From assembly GCA_947632485.1 (NCBI GenBank), contig CANRPJ010000014.1, positions 1 through 64,000 on the forward strand: a stretch of DNA of 64,000 nucleotides. Direction: 5' to 3'. The stretch is from an uncultured Muribaculaceae bacterium. Lineage in GTDB: Bacteria > Bacteroidota > Bacteroidia > Bacteroidales > Muribaculaceae. Shown here piece by piece: positions 16,289-26,260 of the stretch. Made by a program: the position numbers and the translations under genes. Each line of letters begins with the position of its first letter. Positions within the stretch are counted from its first letter, which is position 1. Below the pieces are notes generated by a model, which saw nothing but the letters and a program-made list of their open reading frames with translations, was not told the origin of the DNA and did not search any database.

Positions 16289-17986
16289 TCAGGCACCGGG
16301 TATCATAAAATTCGACGTAACATTCTCAGGCGATGCACTTTGCATCATCTTGTGGGAGAAAGTGAATGATGCAGCGGTCGTGTCGGTTGTCACAGACAGC
16401 AATGCCGGGCCCTTCGCCATCAGCCATCGTTTCATCGCATCTTCAAGTTGAGCGGGGTCTGAGACCGTTTCAGCTGTAAATCCCATCGACCGAGCCATTT
16501 CTCCGAAATCAGGATTGGTCAAAGCCACTTCATTGGGCTTATATCCTGCCAATTCCATCTCCCATTGCACGTATGCGAGCGAACGGTTGTCGGCGACAAG
16601 TATTTTTACGGGCAGCTGATACTGTACAATCGTAAGAAGATCGCCCATAAGCATAGCCAGTCCTCCATCACCGCTGAGTGCTATTACCTGTCGGTCCGGG
16701 AAAGTCACGGACGCACCGATAGCCATAGGCATTGCATCGGCCATTGAGCCGTGGGTAAACGAACCTACCATCTGCCGTCCCTTACCGGCAGTAAGATAAT
16801 GACTTGCCCACACGCAATTCATACCCGTGTCAACCGTAAATATTGCGTCATCGGCTGCAAGCCTGTCGAGAGTGGCAAAAACAAACTCCGGGCGGATTCT
16901 GCCTTCTGCTCCGGGATTTGAGACAGGAATCTGCATCTTTGTCTTTATTTCCTCCCAATCAGAAAGAGCTTTCTTAAGGAATGAATCATCGCTCTTCACC
17001 GTCAACTTGGGTAGTAGTGCCTTTAGGAATGATGCAGAGTCGGCTCTCACGCCAACGTCAACCTTTGCACGCTTTCCTATTCGGGATGCACGGACGTCAA
17101 CCTGAATAATCTTCTTATCATCAGGGAACATTCCGGGGAATGGATAATTAGTCCCGATAATCAGTATAGCGTCGGCTGAGTTGATCGCATCTTCCGCACT
17201 CCACATACCGAGATATCCCATGTGTCCCACATAGTTAGGGCAATCCCCAGTCAATGCAAGCTGGCTTTTGAATGTAGTTGCAACCGGAGCCTTGAGCATG
17301 TCGGCCAACTGCATTAGTTCTGCTTTGCCGTCTACCGCTCCCATTCCGGCAAAGATAGCTACAGTAGCAGCATTATTGAGTATCTCTGCGCATTGCTCTA
17401 TCTCCTCTTCGCTGGCTTCCGGGAGTCTTGGAGTTACAAATACTTTGTCCGATCCTGAAGACTCTGCCTTAGATTGGGTTATCACATCAGCGGGCAGTCC
17501 GACAACTCCTACGCCTCCTTCTGATACGGCATGCTGCATTGCGCTTTGCAGCATAACAGGCACTTGTTGGGCTGTCTCAGCTGTCTGGTTATATACACTG
17601 CAATTACTGAAAAGTAGGGTCGGCGAGGTTTCTTGGAAATATTCTGTCCCGAACACTCCTGTAGGGCAGGTTGAAGCTATAGCCAAAACCGGTGCATTTG
17701 CCGTGTTTGCGTCGTATAGTCCGTTGATCAGGTGCACGTGTCCGGGACCGCTGCTGCCTGCACAGCAAGCGAGTTTTCCGGTCAATTGAGCCTCGGCACT
17801 GGCTGCGAAAGCTCCCGACTCCTCATGGCGCATGTGTATGAAGCGTATTCTCCCATCTTTTGATATTGCGTCGGTAAGGGCGTTGAGGCTATCACCCGTA
17901 ATGGCATAAATATTTTTGATACCTGCAGCTGCAAGCATATCAACAACTCCTTCAGCCACATTTTTCTGATCCTTCGTATTTTCCAT
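16289..17986 (-). CDS. poxB: Pyruvate:quinone oxidoreductase (PoxB-type, ThDP-dependent)
   Basis: Peripheral-membrane flavoenzyme family that decarboxylates pyruvate to acetate and CO2 and passes electrons to quinone; 565 residues against 572 in the E. coli enzyme. PoxB-like features are Y-A-I-T-G-D-S-L-N-A-L near the N-terminus, the ThDP-activating Glu in M-R-H-E-E-S-G-A-F-A-A, C-A-G-S-S-G-P-G-H-V-H-L-I-N-G-L-Y-D-A, and the ThDP/Mg motif S-G-D-G-G-L-A-M...N-R-S near residue 445-475. A C-terminal amphipathic membrane helix is not obvious. It follows the DsbA-like gene by 15 bases, so the two are co-transcribed. Acetolactate synthase is a less likely alternative. Confidence 0.82.
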   Translation of the reverse strand: MENTKDQKNVAEGVVDMLAAAGIKNIYAITGDSLNALTDAISKDGRIRFIHMRHEESGAFAASAEAQLTGKLACCAGSSGPGHVHLINGLYDANTANAPVLAIASTCPTGVFGTEYFQETSPTLLFSNCSVYNQTAETAQQVPVMLQSAMQHAVSEGGVGVVGLPADVITQSKAESSGSDKVFVTPRLPEASEEEIEQCAEILNNAATVAIFAGMGAVDGKAELMQLADMLKAPVATTFKSQLALTGDCPNYVGHMGYLGMWSAEDAINSADAILIIGTNYPFPGMFPDDKKIIQVDVRASRIGKRAKVDVGVRADSASFLKALLPKLTVKSDDSFLKKALSDWEEIKTKMQIPVSNPGAEGRIRPEFVFATLDRLAADDAIFTVDTGMNCVWASHYLTAGKGRQMVGSFTHGSMADAMPMAIGASVTFPDRQVIALSGDGGLAMLMGDLLTIVQYQLPVKILVADNRSLAYVQWEMELAGYKPNEVALTNPDFGEMARSMGFTAETVSDPAQLEDAMKRWLMAKGPALLSVTTDTTAASFTFSHKMMQSASPENVTSNFMIPGA

Positions 17987-18001
17987 AATATAATGCTATT
18001 T

Positions 18002-18925
18002 TTACAGGCATATACCGGTTTTTGCATCACAAATATTTCCACCTTGGAATTCAGCAATCTGAATAGGGTCGATGAAATAGCTTTCACCTACAGGCGTAAT
18101 CTTCACCAATCCCTTTTGTTCCATTTCCTTTGCCCACTTGTCGGCTTCCTTATAATTGGGGAAGTCAAAGGCTTCTTTCAATTCAGCAAGTGCAAGGCGA
18201 TTGTGGCTTTTGAGGAAGTTTAATATCGTTGAGTCATCTTTATCAGGAGTCACGATAGGTTTTACAGCCCCATCACTGGCCATTTCAATGGCTCTGACGA
18301 ATGTTGGGTAGTCGTTATAGCCGCGTAGCATGATCTGCTTGTCGCCATAACTCACGAGGCAGGTAGGAAATCCTGTGACTCCGAAAGCACGTGTCAGTTT
18401 AAGGTCTTCCTTGAAAGCCTTTTCAGCCGAACCGTCATCAATAAATTTGCGGAACTTGGCTACGTCAAGTCCTACCTCGGCGGCGAGTTTGTCAAGAACC
18501 TCCTCGCGGTTTGTCTGCTGGTATTCTGCGGCAGATGCCTCGCGCATTCGGCGGAGGAAACGGTCCGCCTTGTCCGGGTCTGACATCTGTGCTGCCTTAT
18601 AGGCTATGTTCTGCGGATAAGTTGACCTGTATTCGCGATTAAATAAGTTGAAGTCTCCTGTTCCCTTGACGGGCATTCCATGGCGGCGCGAGGCGTCAAT
18701 CCAGTGAGCCTCCACCTGCCGGTGAATTTGAGGGATATCGGCATGCCCGATACCGTTAGCGGGGTCCCAGATTTTATCAACGTCTTCTGTGAGACCGCCC
18801 ATGACGAAGCGGAACTCAATCTCTCCGGGGAAATGGGTTTCAAGTTTCCTGAACACCGGTTCCAGCCCCCAGCACCAAGTGCATAGAGGGTCAGTGAAAT
18901 TTGTTATTATTACTCTCTTTTCCAT
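18002..18925 (-). CDS. DsbA-family thioredoxin-fold protein with C-terminal winged-helix-like extension
   Basis: Cytoplasmic (no signal peptide) thiol oxidoreductase-like protein of 307 residues. The N-terminal thioredoxin strand ends in the redox motif C-T-W-C (D-P-L-C-T-W-C-W-G-L-E-P) near residue 15; an inserted helical domain follows, then the cis-Pro loop G-V-T-G-F-P-T-C near residue 180. The final 85 residues (S-T-I-L-N-F-L-K-S-H through S-Y-F-I-D-P) read like a small winged helix and end C-D-A-K-T-G-I-C-L. It resembles the FrnE/putative protein-disulfide isomerase group. First gene of the poxB transcript, which links it to redox stress. Confidence 0.78.
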   Translation of the reverse strand: MEKRVIITNFTDPLCTWCWGLEPVFRKLETHFPGEIEFRFVMGGLTEDVDKIWDPANGIGHADIPQIHRQVEAHWIDASRRHGMPVKGTGDFNLFNREYRSTYPQNIAYKAAQMSDPDKADRFLRRMREASAAEYQQTNREEVLDKLAAEVGLDVAKFRKFIDDGSAEKAFKEDLKLTRAFGVTGFPTCLVSYGDKQIMLRGYNDYPTFVRAIEMASDGAVKPIVTPDKDDSTILNFLKSHNRLALAELKEAFDFPNYKEADKWAKEMEQKGLVKITPVGESYFIDPIQIAEFQGGNICDAKTGICL

Positions 18926-18953
18926 ATTCTTTTTTGAAGTTTGATACTATAAC

Positions 18954-19013
18954 AATCACAATCATAAAATTGTTGAATAGTCAATAATCTCTTGCTTCGA
19001 GGAGATTGTGATT
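18954..19013. repeat. Inverted repeat upstream of the DsbA-poxB operon
   Basis: AATCACAATC (18954-18963) and GATTGTGATT (19004-19013) form a perfect 10-bp inverted repeat 40 bases apart, starting 28 bases upstream of the first gene. It could be a pair of regulator half-sites or a leader stem. I see no clear TAnnTTTG box for this operon. Confidence 0.5.
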
Positions 19014-19090
19014 AGCAATAATAATATGAACTACTCTGATAATGAGTTAATTGTCGTTAGTATGATCTCCTAATAACAAGCATGAAACAA

Positions 19091-19124
19091 GAAAACCGAC
19101 CCCTTTGCCAAGGAGCCGGTTTTC
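19091..19124 (-). terminator. Terminator of the GH13 gene
   Basis: GAAAACCG (19091-19098) pairs with CGGTTTTC (19117-19124), with an inner CCTT/AAGG pairing. On the minus strand the stem is followed by TTGTTTC. It lies 27 bases after the GH13 stop. Confidence 0.7.
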
Positions 19125-19151
19125 AAGTATATCAAGTATATTAAGAATAAT

Positions 19152-21896
19152 TTATCTGACGATTACTTTGGCTACTTTAGAGTCTATGCGCACCAGGTAG
19201 ATTCCGGGAGCGAGTGACACCAGAGTATCGCCATCAGCCTTTCCCGAGGCTACGGCCACACCGTCAGTGCGCCATACGCTGTAGCTGCCCGAAGCTCCGG
19301 AGATTCTTATGCCTCCGGCCTCTCCGGTCACAACTGCCGCGCTCTCAGACTCTATCTTGCCTACTCCCGTAAGAGCCGAGCTGCCGAGCACCACGAAGGA
19401 GTGGCGTTCGAGAGTCACCGTGCCGGCTTCAGCATCAAACTGCGGGGCTGTGCCATAGCTGCATGCAACCACCTTATAGTCAGCGTTGGAGGTAGAAGAG
19501 AAAGTTACATTTATTGTAAGTCCCTCGGTCGATGAGGGATTGATCACCGTAATCAGCTCTTGGTTGCCGGCTGTGCTCTTCATGGTGCGTCCCTGGTTCC
19601 AGAAAGCCGATGAGGTCTGCGAGGAGAACTGGGCTGACTCCGCGAACATCTCCGGATGCTCTATCCTTATGGTGTTTAGGGCGGCATAGGTGTCGTAGAG
19701 GCCACGGCGGTAATCATTGTCGTAGTAGCTCCAAAGCACCTTTTTCGGATCCGTGTTGTTGCCCTGAGAGGTCTTGGTGTTCTCATTATTGCCGAGCTCT
19801 GAAAACATCCAGATCATGTGGGCTCCGGGAGCCATCAGCATCTGCGCGGCGGCGCAACCGAGCTGCCTCATGGAGTAGCGCAGGTTTCCCTTAATGCCGG
19901 ATACTCCTTCGGTCTCCTGCGCGTAGGCGAGGCGCTGCTCGTCGTGGCTCTCCAGATAGCTCACTGTGCTTCCCCATGTGCGCTGGTCGTCGGGGGCGTA
20001 GAAGCGCTCCAGGCCGGAGTCGGAGCTATAGCCTTTCGCAAACTGCAGGGCCTGGCCGTTGATGTTGGCCCAGTTGAGCTCGCCGCTTTCCGCCATCTCA
20101 TTCTCTTCCTTCGCTCCGGCAAGGTTTTCATTGATGCAGTAGGCGCCGGGGCTCACGCTTTGGATCACTCCCTGCAGCTCCTTCATGCGGGCCACACGCG
20201 AGGCGTTGTAGGCATTTGTGGCGGCATCGCCGCTATCTGCGTAAGAATCGTTGAGGCCGAGACCTTTCACGAGGTCGAAGCGGAAACCGTCGACGCGGTA
20301 TTGCTCAAGCCAGTAGGTGAGCACATCTTTCCATTGCTGCTGCACCAGAGGATAGCCCTGGTTCCAGTCGTTGAGCACACTGTAGGCGTGAGGAGCCACC
20401 ACATTGTAGAAGGGGCTGCTCTCCGTGCCGCCGTAGAGCTGATACCAGGGATGCTGCCAGTCGCTCTGATTGAAAACCATATCGAGCACCACTGCGATGC
20501 CCTCTGCATGGCAGGCGTCGATGAAGGCCTTGTAATCGTCGGGCGTACCGTAAGCCTTGTCGGGGGCGAAGTAGAAGTTGGGATTGTAGCCCCAGGAGAT
20601 ATTGCCGTTGAATTCGTTGATCGGCAGCAACTCCACGCAGTTCACTCCCAGCTCCTTCAGGTAAGGAATCTTCTCGGTCGCGCCCTTCACGGTGCCGTTG
20701 CCGAGCGCCTGGCCTTCAGTGCCGGTAAAATCGCGGAGCAGAAGCTCATAGATCACGAGCTGCTCCTTGGCCGGACGCTCGAAACCGGTGGTCTGCCATG
20801 CATAGTCGTTCAGGTTGCCCTGATATACGGCGATGCATACATCGGTCACCTTGTCGGAAGGATAGGCCGGCAGATCCGGATAGACCTCAGAGGAGATATA
20901 TTTGTCATTCTGAGGGTCGAGCACGAGGCGCGCGTAGGGATCGCCTACCTTCGTAGTGCCGTCTACAAGGAAATAGTAGAGGTATGGTGTGGAATTATCA
21001 AGATCCTTCACGGTGGTCCAGAAATAGCGCACTCCGTCGAGATCCTGGTAGGCCATCGGCTGCGATGAGTCCAGATTCAGACCGGACCATGAGCCTACGA
21101 GAGTAGCCGCTGTTTTGCCCGGCGCGGCCAGACAGAAGGTGACGCTGCCGTCGGAGTTCTTCACGGGGCCCATTATCGGGGTGCCTCCGGGATAATCCAG
21201 AGCCTGCGATTCCTCGAGATATACTATCGGCATCTGGGTCGAAACCGTAGTAGCGCCATCGGTAGCGGTAGCGGTCACGGTGTAGGAGCCGGGCGTGGTA
21301 AATGTATAAGCTCCGGTAAGACTGGAGGTTTCCGCAGCTGAGGCGATTACCTCCGAACCTACGGAGATAGAGAGATCGGCGGTTGCGGTAGCTGAAGCGG
21401 TGAAGGTCACTTCGCCGGTAGCGGGAGTCACGATATTTCCCTCCACTGAAGCCGTGAGGCTTACCTGCAGACCCTCTTCGGCCACATCGACAAAGAAATC
21501 TGGGTGCGTCTGGGCCGATTTGTCGGCCGTACGGAACACGAAGCAGAGCTTCTCGGCCACCTCTCCGTCGTCCAGACCATAATAGCCTGCTATGGTGCCT
21601 ATATCGAGGCGACAGAGGTCGGGCTCCACATATTCCAGTTTATACTTCTGGGCGTTGTCGCCCCAGGCGGGAGCATGGCTCCATTCGGTCTGGCCTTTGA
21701 GAATCACGCCGGTATGGGCGTAGATCTGAGCCGTGGAAGAGAGCCCGGAGAGCTCTTTCCGGCCCTGATCGGCATGGAAATAGATCACTATTCCTTCCGA
21801 CGACATCTGCACCGGCGAAGGGTCAGTAGTGATCTGTGCGCGCAATCCGCAGCCACAGGCCAGGATAGCGAGCAGGAGGAGTAAACGTTTAACCAT
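19152..21896 (-). CDS. Secreted multidomain alpha-amylase family enzyme (GH13)
   Basis: Starch/alpha-glucan-degrading enzyme of 914 residues. ATG 21896 begins the signal peptide (M-V-K-R-L-L-L-L-L-A, ending R-A-Q). Order: N-terminal beta domain (about 25-145), a PKD/Ig-like domain (to about 230), an isoamylase-type E-set domain (about 240-360), the GH13 barrel (about 370-740), a C-terminal beta sheet and a short sorting-like tail ending A-K-V-I-V-R. Conserved regions: I D-M-V-F-N-Q (His of the usual N-H replaced by Gln), II F-R-F-D-L-V-K-G with the nucleophile Asp, III I-N-E-N-L-A with the acid/base Glu, IV E-S-H-D-E. It lies 70 bases behind DUF2027 and has its own terminator. Confidence 0.88.
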   Translation of the reverse strand: MVKRLLLLLAILACGCGLRAQITTDPSPVQMSSEGIVIYFHADQGRKELSGLSSTAQIYAHTGVILKGQTEWSHAPAWGDNAQKYKLEYVEPDLCRLDIGTIAGYYGLDDGEVAEKLCFVFRTADKSAQTHPDFFVDVAEEGLQVSLTASVEGNIVTPATGEVTFTASATATADLSISVGSEVIASAAETSSLTGAYTFTTPGSYTVTATATDGATTVSTQMPIVYLEESQALDYPGGTPIMGPVKNSDGSVTFCLAAPGKTAATLVGSWSGLNLDSSQPMAYQDLDGVRYFWTTVKDLDNSTPYLYYFLVDGTTKVGDPYARLVLDPQNDKYISSEVYPDLPAYPSDKVTDVCIAVYQGNLNDYAWQTTGFERPAKEQLVIYELLLRDFTGTEGQALGNGTVKGATEKIPYLKELGVNCVELLPINEFNGNISWGYNPNFYFAPDKAYGTPDDYKAFIDACHAEGIAVVLDMVFNQSDWQHPWYQLYGGTESSPFYNVVAPHAYSVLNDWNQGYPLVQQQWKDVLTYWLEQYRVDGFRFDLVKGLGLNDSYADSGDAATNAYNASRVARMKELQGVIQSVSPGAYCINENLAGAKEENEMAESGELNWANINGQALQFAKGYSSDSGLERFYAPDDQRTWGSTVSYLESHDEQRLAYAQETEGVSGIKGNLRYSMRQLGCAAAQMLMAPGAHMIWMFSELGNNENTKTSQGNNTDPKKVLWSYYDNDYRRGLYDTYAALNTIRIEHPEMFAESAQFSSQTSSAFWNQGRTMKSTAGNQELITVINPSSTEGLTINVTFSSTSNADYKVVACSYGTAPQFDAEAGTVTLERHSFVVLGSSALTGVGKIESESAAVVTGEAGGIRISGASGSYSVWRTDGVAVASGKADGDTLVSLAPGIYLVRIDSKVAKVIVR

Positions 21897-21966
21897 AAGC
21901 AAATTGGACAAAATGAAAAGTTAAGCTGTTATCGTAGTGGAGCGGGGGAGAGAGGGGGAGAGGCGG

Positions 21967-22662
21967 TCAGTCGTGCCAGGGCACGTCCTGATTCACCAGC
22001 GGAATCTCCAGCACAGGAGTATCAAAATAGAGTCCGGGCCTGAAGCAGTGTAGTTTATAGAACTTCGTCAGGTTCAGCTTCCTCACGATGTTGATCGGAT
22101 CCTTGAGTTCGAAATCTTTTCCCTTCTTGAAAGCTATGGCCTGCACCGCTATGCGCTCTACATCGGTCAGCGTCTCATGCGTGTACGTTCCCAGATCGAT
22201 GCCTTCATTTGGAGCGAGCGTACCCTCAAATCCGAGAGTCCATGCGTGGGCCTCGGCGCTGCGCGTAAGAAACGCGAATGAGAGGTAATAGTTGGAATCA
22301 TTCACGAGCACAGCCGTAAATGTGGCCGTAGCAAGGTTTTTCACATTTGAGGGCTCGAAGGCCAGAGCTATGTTGAGGCGGTCGCCATGCTTGGTCTCGA
22401 GCACCGGAGCCGGTTTCGGTTCGGCTGGCTTCACCTCCTTTTCGAGAGGTTTTGCAGCCTTGCGGCCGGCGTCGTAGACGCTCTGGTCGAAGATTTTTGA
22501 CGAAGGTTTCTGACCCGCCTGAGCCACGACCACGAGGTCTTTCAGAAGCACCGGGGTTTCGAAGCCCTGGTCGTCGACATAGGCCATCTGGCCTTCTATG
22601 CGGGTTATAACGCCGCCTCCTACGGCGTTGAGGTATCTTACGGTATCGCCCGTTTTAGCCAT
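21967..22662 (-). CDS. DUF2027 protein without an Smr domain
   Basis: Protein of 231 residues beginning with the DUF2027 SH3-like start (G-D-T-V-R-Y-L-N-A-V-G-G-G-V-I-T-R-I) followed by a charged linker and a beta domain (L-N-I-A-L-A-F-E-P through Y-K-L-H-C-F-R-P-G). From memory, many Bacteroidetes members continue into a C-terminal Smr nuclease-like domain; here the protein ends directly at D-V-P-W-H-D, so it would lack that activity. Cytoplasmic by sequence. It follows phoH by 15 bases. Function is unknown. Confidence 0.7.
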   Translation of the reverse strand: MAKTGDTVRYLNAVGGGVITRIEGQMAYVDDQGFETPVLLKDLVVVAQAGQKPSSKIFDQSVYDAGRKAAKPLEKEVKPAEPKPAPVLETKHGDRLNIALAFEPSNVKNLATATFTAVLVNDSNYYLSFAFLTRSAEAHAWTLGFEGTLAPNEGIDLGTYTHETLTDVERIAVQAIAFKKGKDFELKDPINIVRKLNLTKFYKLHCFRPGLYFDTPVLEIPLVNQDVPWHD

Positions 22663-22677
22663 TATAGTGTAATCTGT

Positions 22678-23673
22678 CTATTCGTTGTTATCTGTTGTAT
22701 CGGAAGAAGCGAGCGAGGCCTCAAACTCTGCGTCGGCCTCTTTCTCCTTATGCTCGTAGGCATCTACGATACGCTGCACCAGCGGGTGGCGCACGATATC
22801 CTTCTTGCCGTATTCTATAACCCCGATACCCTTCACTCCGCGCAGAATCCTCAGCGCCTGCATAAGGCCGCTCTGGGTGGTGCGCGGAAGGTCGATCTGG
22901 GTCACGTCGCCCGTCACGATCATCTTGGCGTTCATGCCAAGGCGCGTGAGAAACATCTTCATCTGATGGCGCGTAGTGTTTTGCGCCTCGTCGAGTATTA
23001 TCACCGCGTCGTTGAGCGTGCGGCCGCGCATGAAGGCGAGGGGAGCTATCTGAATGGTATCGCTCTCCATATATTCCTTTAGCTTTACGGCGGGAATCAT
23101 ATCCTCCAGAGCATCGTAGAGCGGCCGCAGATAGGGGTCGATCTTATCCTTCATATCGCCGGGCAGGAAGCCGAGCTTCTCGCCGGCCTCCACCGCCGGG
23201 CGCGACAGAATTAGCCTCCGGCAGGCCTTGTTTTTCAGGGCTGCCACTGCGAGAGCTATCGCTATATAGGTCTTGCCCGTTCCGGCAGGTCCGAGGGCGA
23301 AGGTAAGGTCATTTTCCGCAAATGAGCGCACCATGCGCGACTGATTCGCATTGCGCGGCGCTATGGGGCGCCCCGTCTGGCCGAAGAGAATCACTCCCTC
23401 GGCGTTCTGGCGCTGAGGCGGCTCGCCCTTGATGATGTCGATTATCACATCTTCGGGCAGCTTGTTGTATTTCGACGCGTAGGCCTCCAGCTCCTTTATT
23501 TTACGCTCGAACTCGGCGGTCTCCGAGTCTTCGCCGATCACCTTTATCACATTGCCCCTCGCGGCCATGCGCAGCTTCGGGAAAAGATTGCGCACGAGGC
23601 TCATGTTGGAGCTGTTGGGGCCGTAGAAGGTCTGAGGATCCACCCCGTCGATTATCACAGTGCGCTCTATCAT
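22678..23673 (-). CDS. phoH: PhoH-family ATPase
   Basis: Cytoplasmic P-loop ATPase of 331 residues, of the PhoH/PhoL family implicated in RNA metabolism and stress. Walker A G-P-A-G-T-G-K-T near residue 133, Walker [10 protein letters not shown] near 225, and the conserved [17 protein letters not shown]. The N-terminal 100 residues carry the small PhoH N-terminal region. ATG 23673 overlaps the sufB stop (ATGA), so the genes are translationally coupled. The acidic C-terminal tail is variable in the family. Confidence 0.93.
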   Translation of the reverse strand: MIERTVIIDGVDPQTFYGPNSSNMSLVRNLFPKLRMAARGNVIKVIGEDSETAEFERKIKELEAYASKYNKLPEDVIIDIIKGEPPQRQNAEGVILFGQTGRPIAPRNANQSRMVRSFAENDLTFALGPAGTGKTYIAIALAVAALKNKACRRLILSRPAVEAGEKLGFLPGDMKDKIDPYLRPLYDALEDMIPAVKLKEYMESDTIQIAPLAFMRGRTLNDAVIILDEAQNTTRHQMKMFLTRLGMNAKMIVTGDVTQIDLPRTTQSGLMQALRILRGVKGIGVIEYGKKDIVRHPLVQRIVDAYEHKEKEADAEFEASLASSDTTDNNE

Positions 23674-25133
23674 CCTACGGAGCCTTCAAGGGTGATCTGC
23701 AGGAGCTTCTGCGCTTCAACGGCAAACTCCATCGGCAGCTTGTTCATTACCTCTTTCGCATATCCGTTCACGATCAGCCCTACCGCTTCTTCAGTCGGGA
23801 TTCCGCGCTGGCGGCAGTAGAAGATCTGCTCCTCGTTGATTTTCGAAGTCGTAGCCTCATGCTCTACGGTTGCCGAGTCATTGCGCACATCAATGTAAGG
23901 GAAGGTGTGTGCCCCGCATTCGGAGCCGAGCAGCAGCGAATCGCACTGGGTATAGTTGCGGCAGTCGGCAGCCTCCTTGGCCACGCGCACCAGGCCGCGG
24001 TAACTGTTTTGCGACTGGCCGGCCGAGATGCCCTTGCTCACTATGGTGCTCCTTGAGCCCCGGCCGAGATGGATCATCTTGGTGCCGGTATCGGCCTGCT
24101 GGCGATTGTTGGTGACAGCTACCGAATAGAACTCTCCGATGCTTTCATCGCCCTTTAGGATGCACGACGGATACTTCCACGTGATGGCTGATCCGGTTTC
24201 TACCTGAGTCCATGAGATATGGCTACGGTGGCCGCGGCATAGGCCCCGCTTGGTCACGAAGTTATAGATGCCTCCGCGACCCTCCTTATCGCCGGCATAC
24301 CAGTTCTGCACGGTGCTGTATTTCACCTCCGCCCGCTCTTCGGCTATAATCTCGACCACGGCGGCGTGGAGCTGGTTTTCATCTCGCATCGGAGCCGTGC
24401 AGCCCTCGAGATATGACACGAAGGCATCATCGTCGGCCACTATCAGCGTTCTCTCGAACTGACCCGTGCCGGCGGCATTGATGCGGAAATAGGTGCTCAG
24501 CTCCATCGGGCAGCGCACTCCCTTGGGAATATAGGCGAATGAGCCGTCGGTAAAGACCGCGGAGTTGAGCGCGGCATAGAAATTATCACGCGGGCCGACC
24601 ACCGTGCCCAGATATTTGCGAACCAGATCGGGATAGTCTTTCACCGCTTCGCTGAAGGAGCAGAAAATCACTCCCAGTTCGGCCAGCTTCTCGCGGTGGG
24701 TGGTCTTTACGCTTACGCTGTCCATCACGGCATCTACGGCCACTCCCGCCAGCAGCTTCTGCTCCTCGAGCCGGATTCCGAGCTTCTCGAAGGTCTTCAC
24801 GAGCTCCGGATCCACCTCGTCCATACTCTTCTTCAGCTCCTTCTTCTTCGGGGCGGCATAATAGCTTATGGCCTGGAAGTCGATCGGCGGAATGTCGAGG
24901 TGACCCCATGTGGGCACCGGCAGAGTGAGCCAGTAGCGGTAGGCCTTGAGGCGGAAATCGAGCAGCCAGTCGGGCTCGCCCTTGAGCTCCGAGATGCGCC
25001 GGATCACGTCTTCATTCAGCCCCGGCGGCACCACTTCTTGCTCGATGTCGGTCACGAAGCCATATTTATAGTCATTGTCGGTGGCGGCGCGCAGGGCGTC
25101 GTCGGCAGTCGGTTTTCTTGAATCGTTGTCCAT
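23670..25133 (-). CDS. sufB: Fe-S cluster assembly scaffold SufB
   Basis: Core scaffold subunit of the SUF system, which builds Fe-S clusters with SufC and SufD in the cytoplasm; 487 residues. I use ATG 25133 (M-D-N-D-S-R) rather than an in-frame TTG two codons upstream. Typical features are Y-I-P-K-G-V-R-C-P, the Cys in [23 protein letters not shown], and the C-terminal [13 protein letters not shown]. Unusually, phoH and not sufC follows, with a 4-base overlap; no other suf gene is in the window. Confidence 0.97.
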   Translation of the reverse strand: MDNDSRKPTADDALRAATDNDYKYGFVTDIEQEVVPPGLNEDVIRRISELKGEPDWLLDFRLKAYRYWLTLPVPTWGHLDIPPIDFQAISYYAAPKKKELKKSMDEVDPELVKTFEKLGIRLEEQKLLAGVAVDAVMDSVSVKTTHREKLAELGVIFCSFSEAVKDYPDLVRKYLGTVVGPRDNFYAALNSAVFTDGSFAYIPKGVRCPMELSTYFRINAAGTGQFERTLIVADDDAFVSYLEGCTAPMRDENQLHAAVVEIIAEERAEVKYSTVQNWYAGDKEGRGGIYNFVTKRGLCRGHRSHISWTQVETGSAITWKYPSCILKGDESIGEFYSVAVTNNRQQADTGTKMIHLGRGSRSTIVSKGISAGQSQNSYRGLVRVAKEAADCRNYTQCDSLLLGSECGAHTFPYIDVRNDSATVEHEATTSKINEEQIFYCRQRGIPTEEAVGLIVNGYAKEVMNKLPMEFAVEAQKLLQITLEGSVG

Positions 25134-25185
25134 TTGCAATTAAAACGGCCTTTCAGGCAAGAAAGTTGGGTCTGCGCCGCTCTTC

Positions 25186-26238
25186 TCAGCGAATCACGAG
25201 CATGGCATCGCCATAGGCACCGAACTGATAGCCTTCCTTGATCGCCACATCGTAGGCTTTCATTATCAGGTCATAGCCTCCGAAGGCGGCGGTCATCATC
25301 AGCATGGTGCTGAGCGGAAGATGGAAGTTGGTGATCAGATGCGTGCAGACGGAGAAATCGTAGGGGGGGAAGATGAATTTATTGGTCCAGCCCTCGTAGG
25401 TCATCAGGTGGCCGTTCATGCATACGGCGCTGGCAGCTGCGCGGAGCACCGACGTGCCTACGGCGCATACGCTCGCGCCGCGGTCTTTGGCGGCATTGAC
25501 CATATCCACCAGCTCCTGGTCTACTATCATCTCCTCGCTGTCCATGCGGTGCTTGGTCAGATCCTCCACATCGATATCCTTGAAATTGCCCCGGCCGAAG
25601 TGAATCGTAAGGAATCCGCGCTGCACTCCTTTGATTTCCAGTCTCTTCAATAGTTCGCGGCTGAAGTGCAGACCGGCAGCAGGAGCCATCACCGCTCCCT
25701 CATTCTTGGCATATATGCACTGGTAGCGCTCGGCGTCCTCCGGCTCCGGCTTGCGGTGAATATAATCAGGCAGCGGAGTATCGCCGAGGGCATAGAGCGC
25801 GGCCTTAAACTCCTCGTGATCACCATCGTAGAGGAAGCGGAGCGTGCGGCCGCGTGAGGTGGTGTTGTCGATCACCTCAGCCACCATCGAATCTCCTTCG
25901 CCGAAATAGAGCTTATTTCCGATGCGGATTTTGCGGGCCGGCTCTACAAGCACGTCCCAGAATTTATTGTCGGCATTGAGCTCGCGCAGGAGAAACACCT
26001 CGATCTGGGCGCCGGTCTTCTCCTTATTGCCCGAAAGGCGGGCCGGAAATACCTTGGTATCATTGAAAATCATCACATCGCCATCTTCGAAATACTGGAG
26101 GGTATCCTTGAAGATCTTATGTGAAATCTCTCCTGTCTTCGCATTGACCACCATCAGGCGGCATTCGTCGCGGTTTTCGCTCGGGTAAAGGGCGATCAGC
26201 TCTTCGGGGAGTTTGAACTTGAATTGACTAAGCTTCAT
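25186..26238 (-). CDS. queA: S-adenosylmethionine:tRNA ribosyltransferase-isomerase QueA
   Basis: Transfers the ribosyl moiety of SAM to preQ1 in tRNA, forming epoxyqueuosine in queuosine synthesis; 350 residues as usual. Signatures are the N-terminal [38 protein letters not shown], and the C-terminal [12 protein letters not shown]. It lies between truB and sufB in the minus-strand run (22 bases after truB), so two tRNA-modification genes are adjacent. Confidence 0.96.
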   Translation of the reverse strand: MKLSQFKFKLPEELIALYPSENRDECRLMVVNAKTGEISHKIFKDTLQYFEDGDVMIFNDTKVFPARLSGNKEKTGAQIEVFLLRELNADNKFWDVLVEPARKIRIGNKLYFGEGDSMVAEVIDNTTSRGRTLRFLYDGDHEEFKAALYALGDTPLPDYIHRKPEPEDAERYQCIYAKNEGAVMAPAAGLHFSRELLKRLEIKGVQRGFLTIHFGRGNFKDIDVEDLTKHRMDSEEMIVDQELVDMVNAAKDRGASVCAVGTSVLRAAASAVCMNGHLMTYEGWTNKFIFPPYDFSVCTHLITNFHLPLSTMLMMTAAFGGYDLIMKAYDVAIKEGYQFGAYGDAMLVIR

Positions 26239-26260
26239 ATCTGTTTTTCAGTCTGTTTTT

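Noticed and set aside
19818..21068. 416-codon plus-strand frame opposite GH13
   Set aside because: Antisense shadow of a conserved, well-supported enzyme gene.
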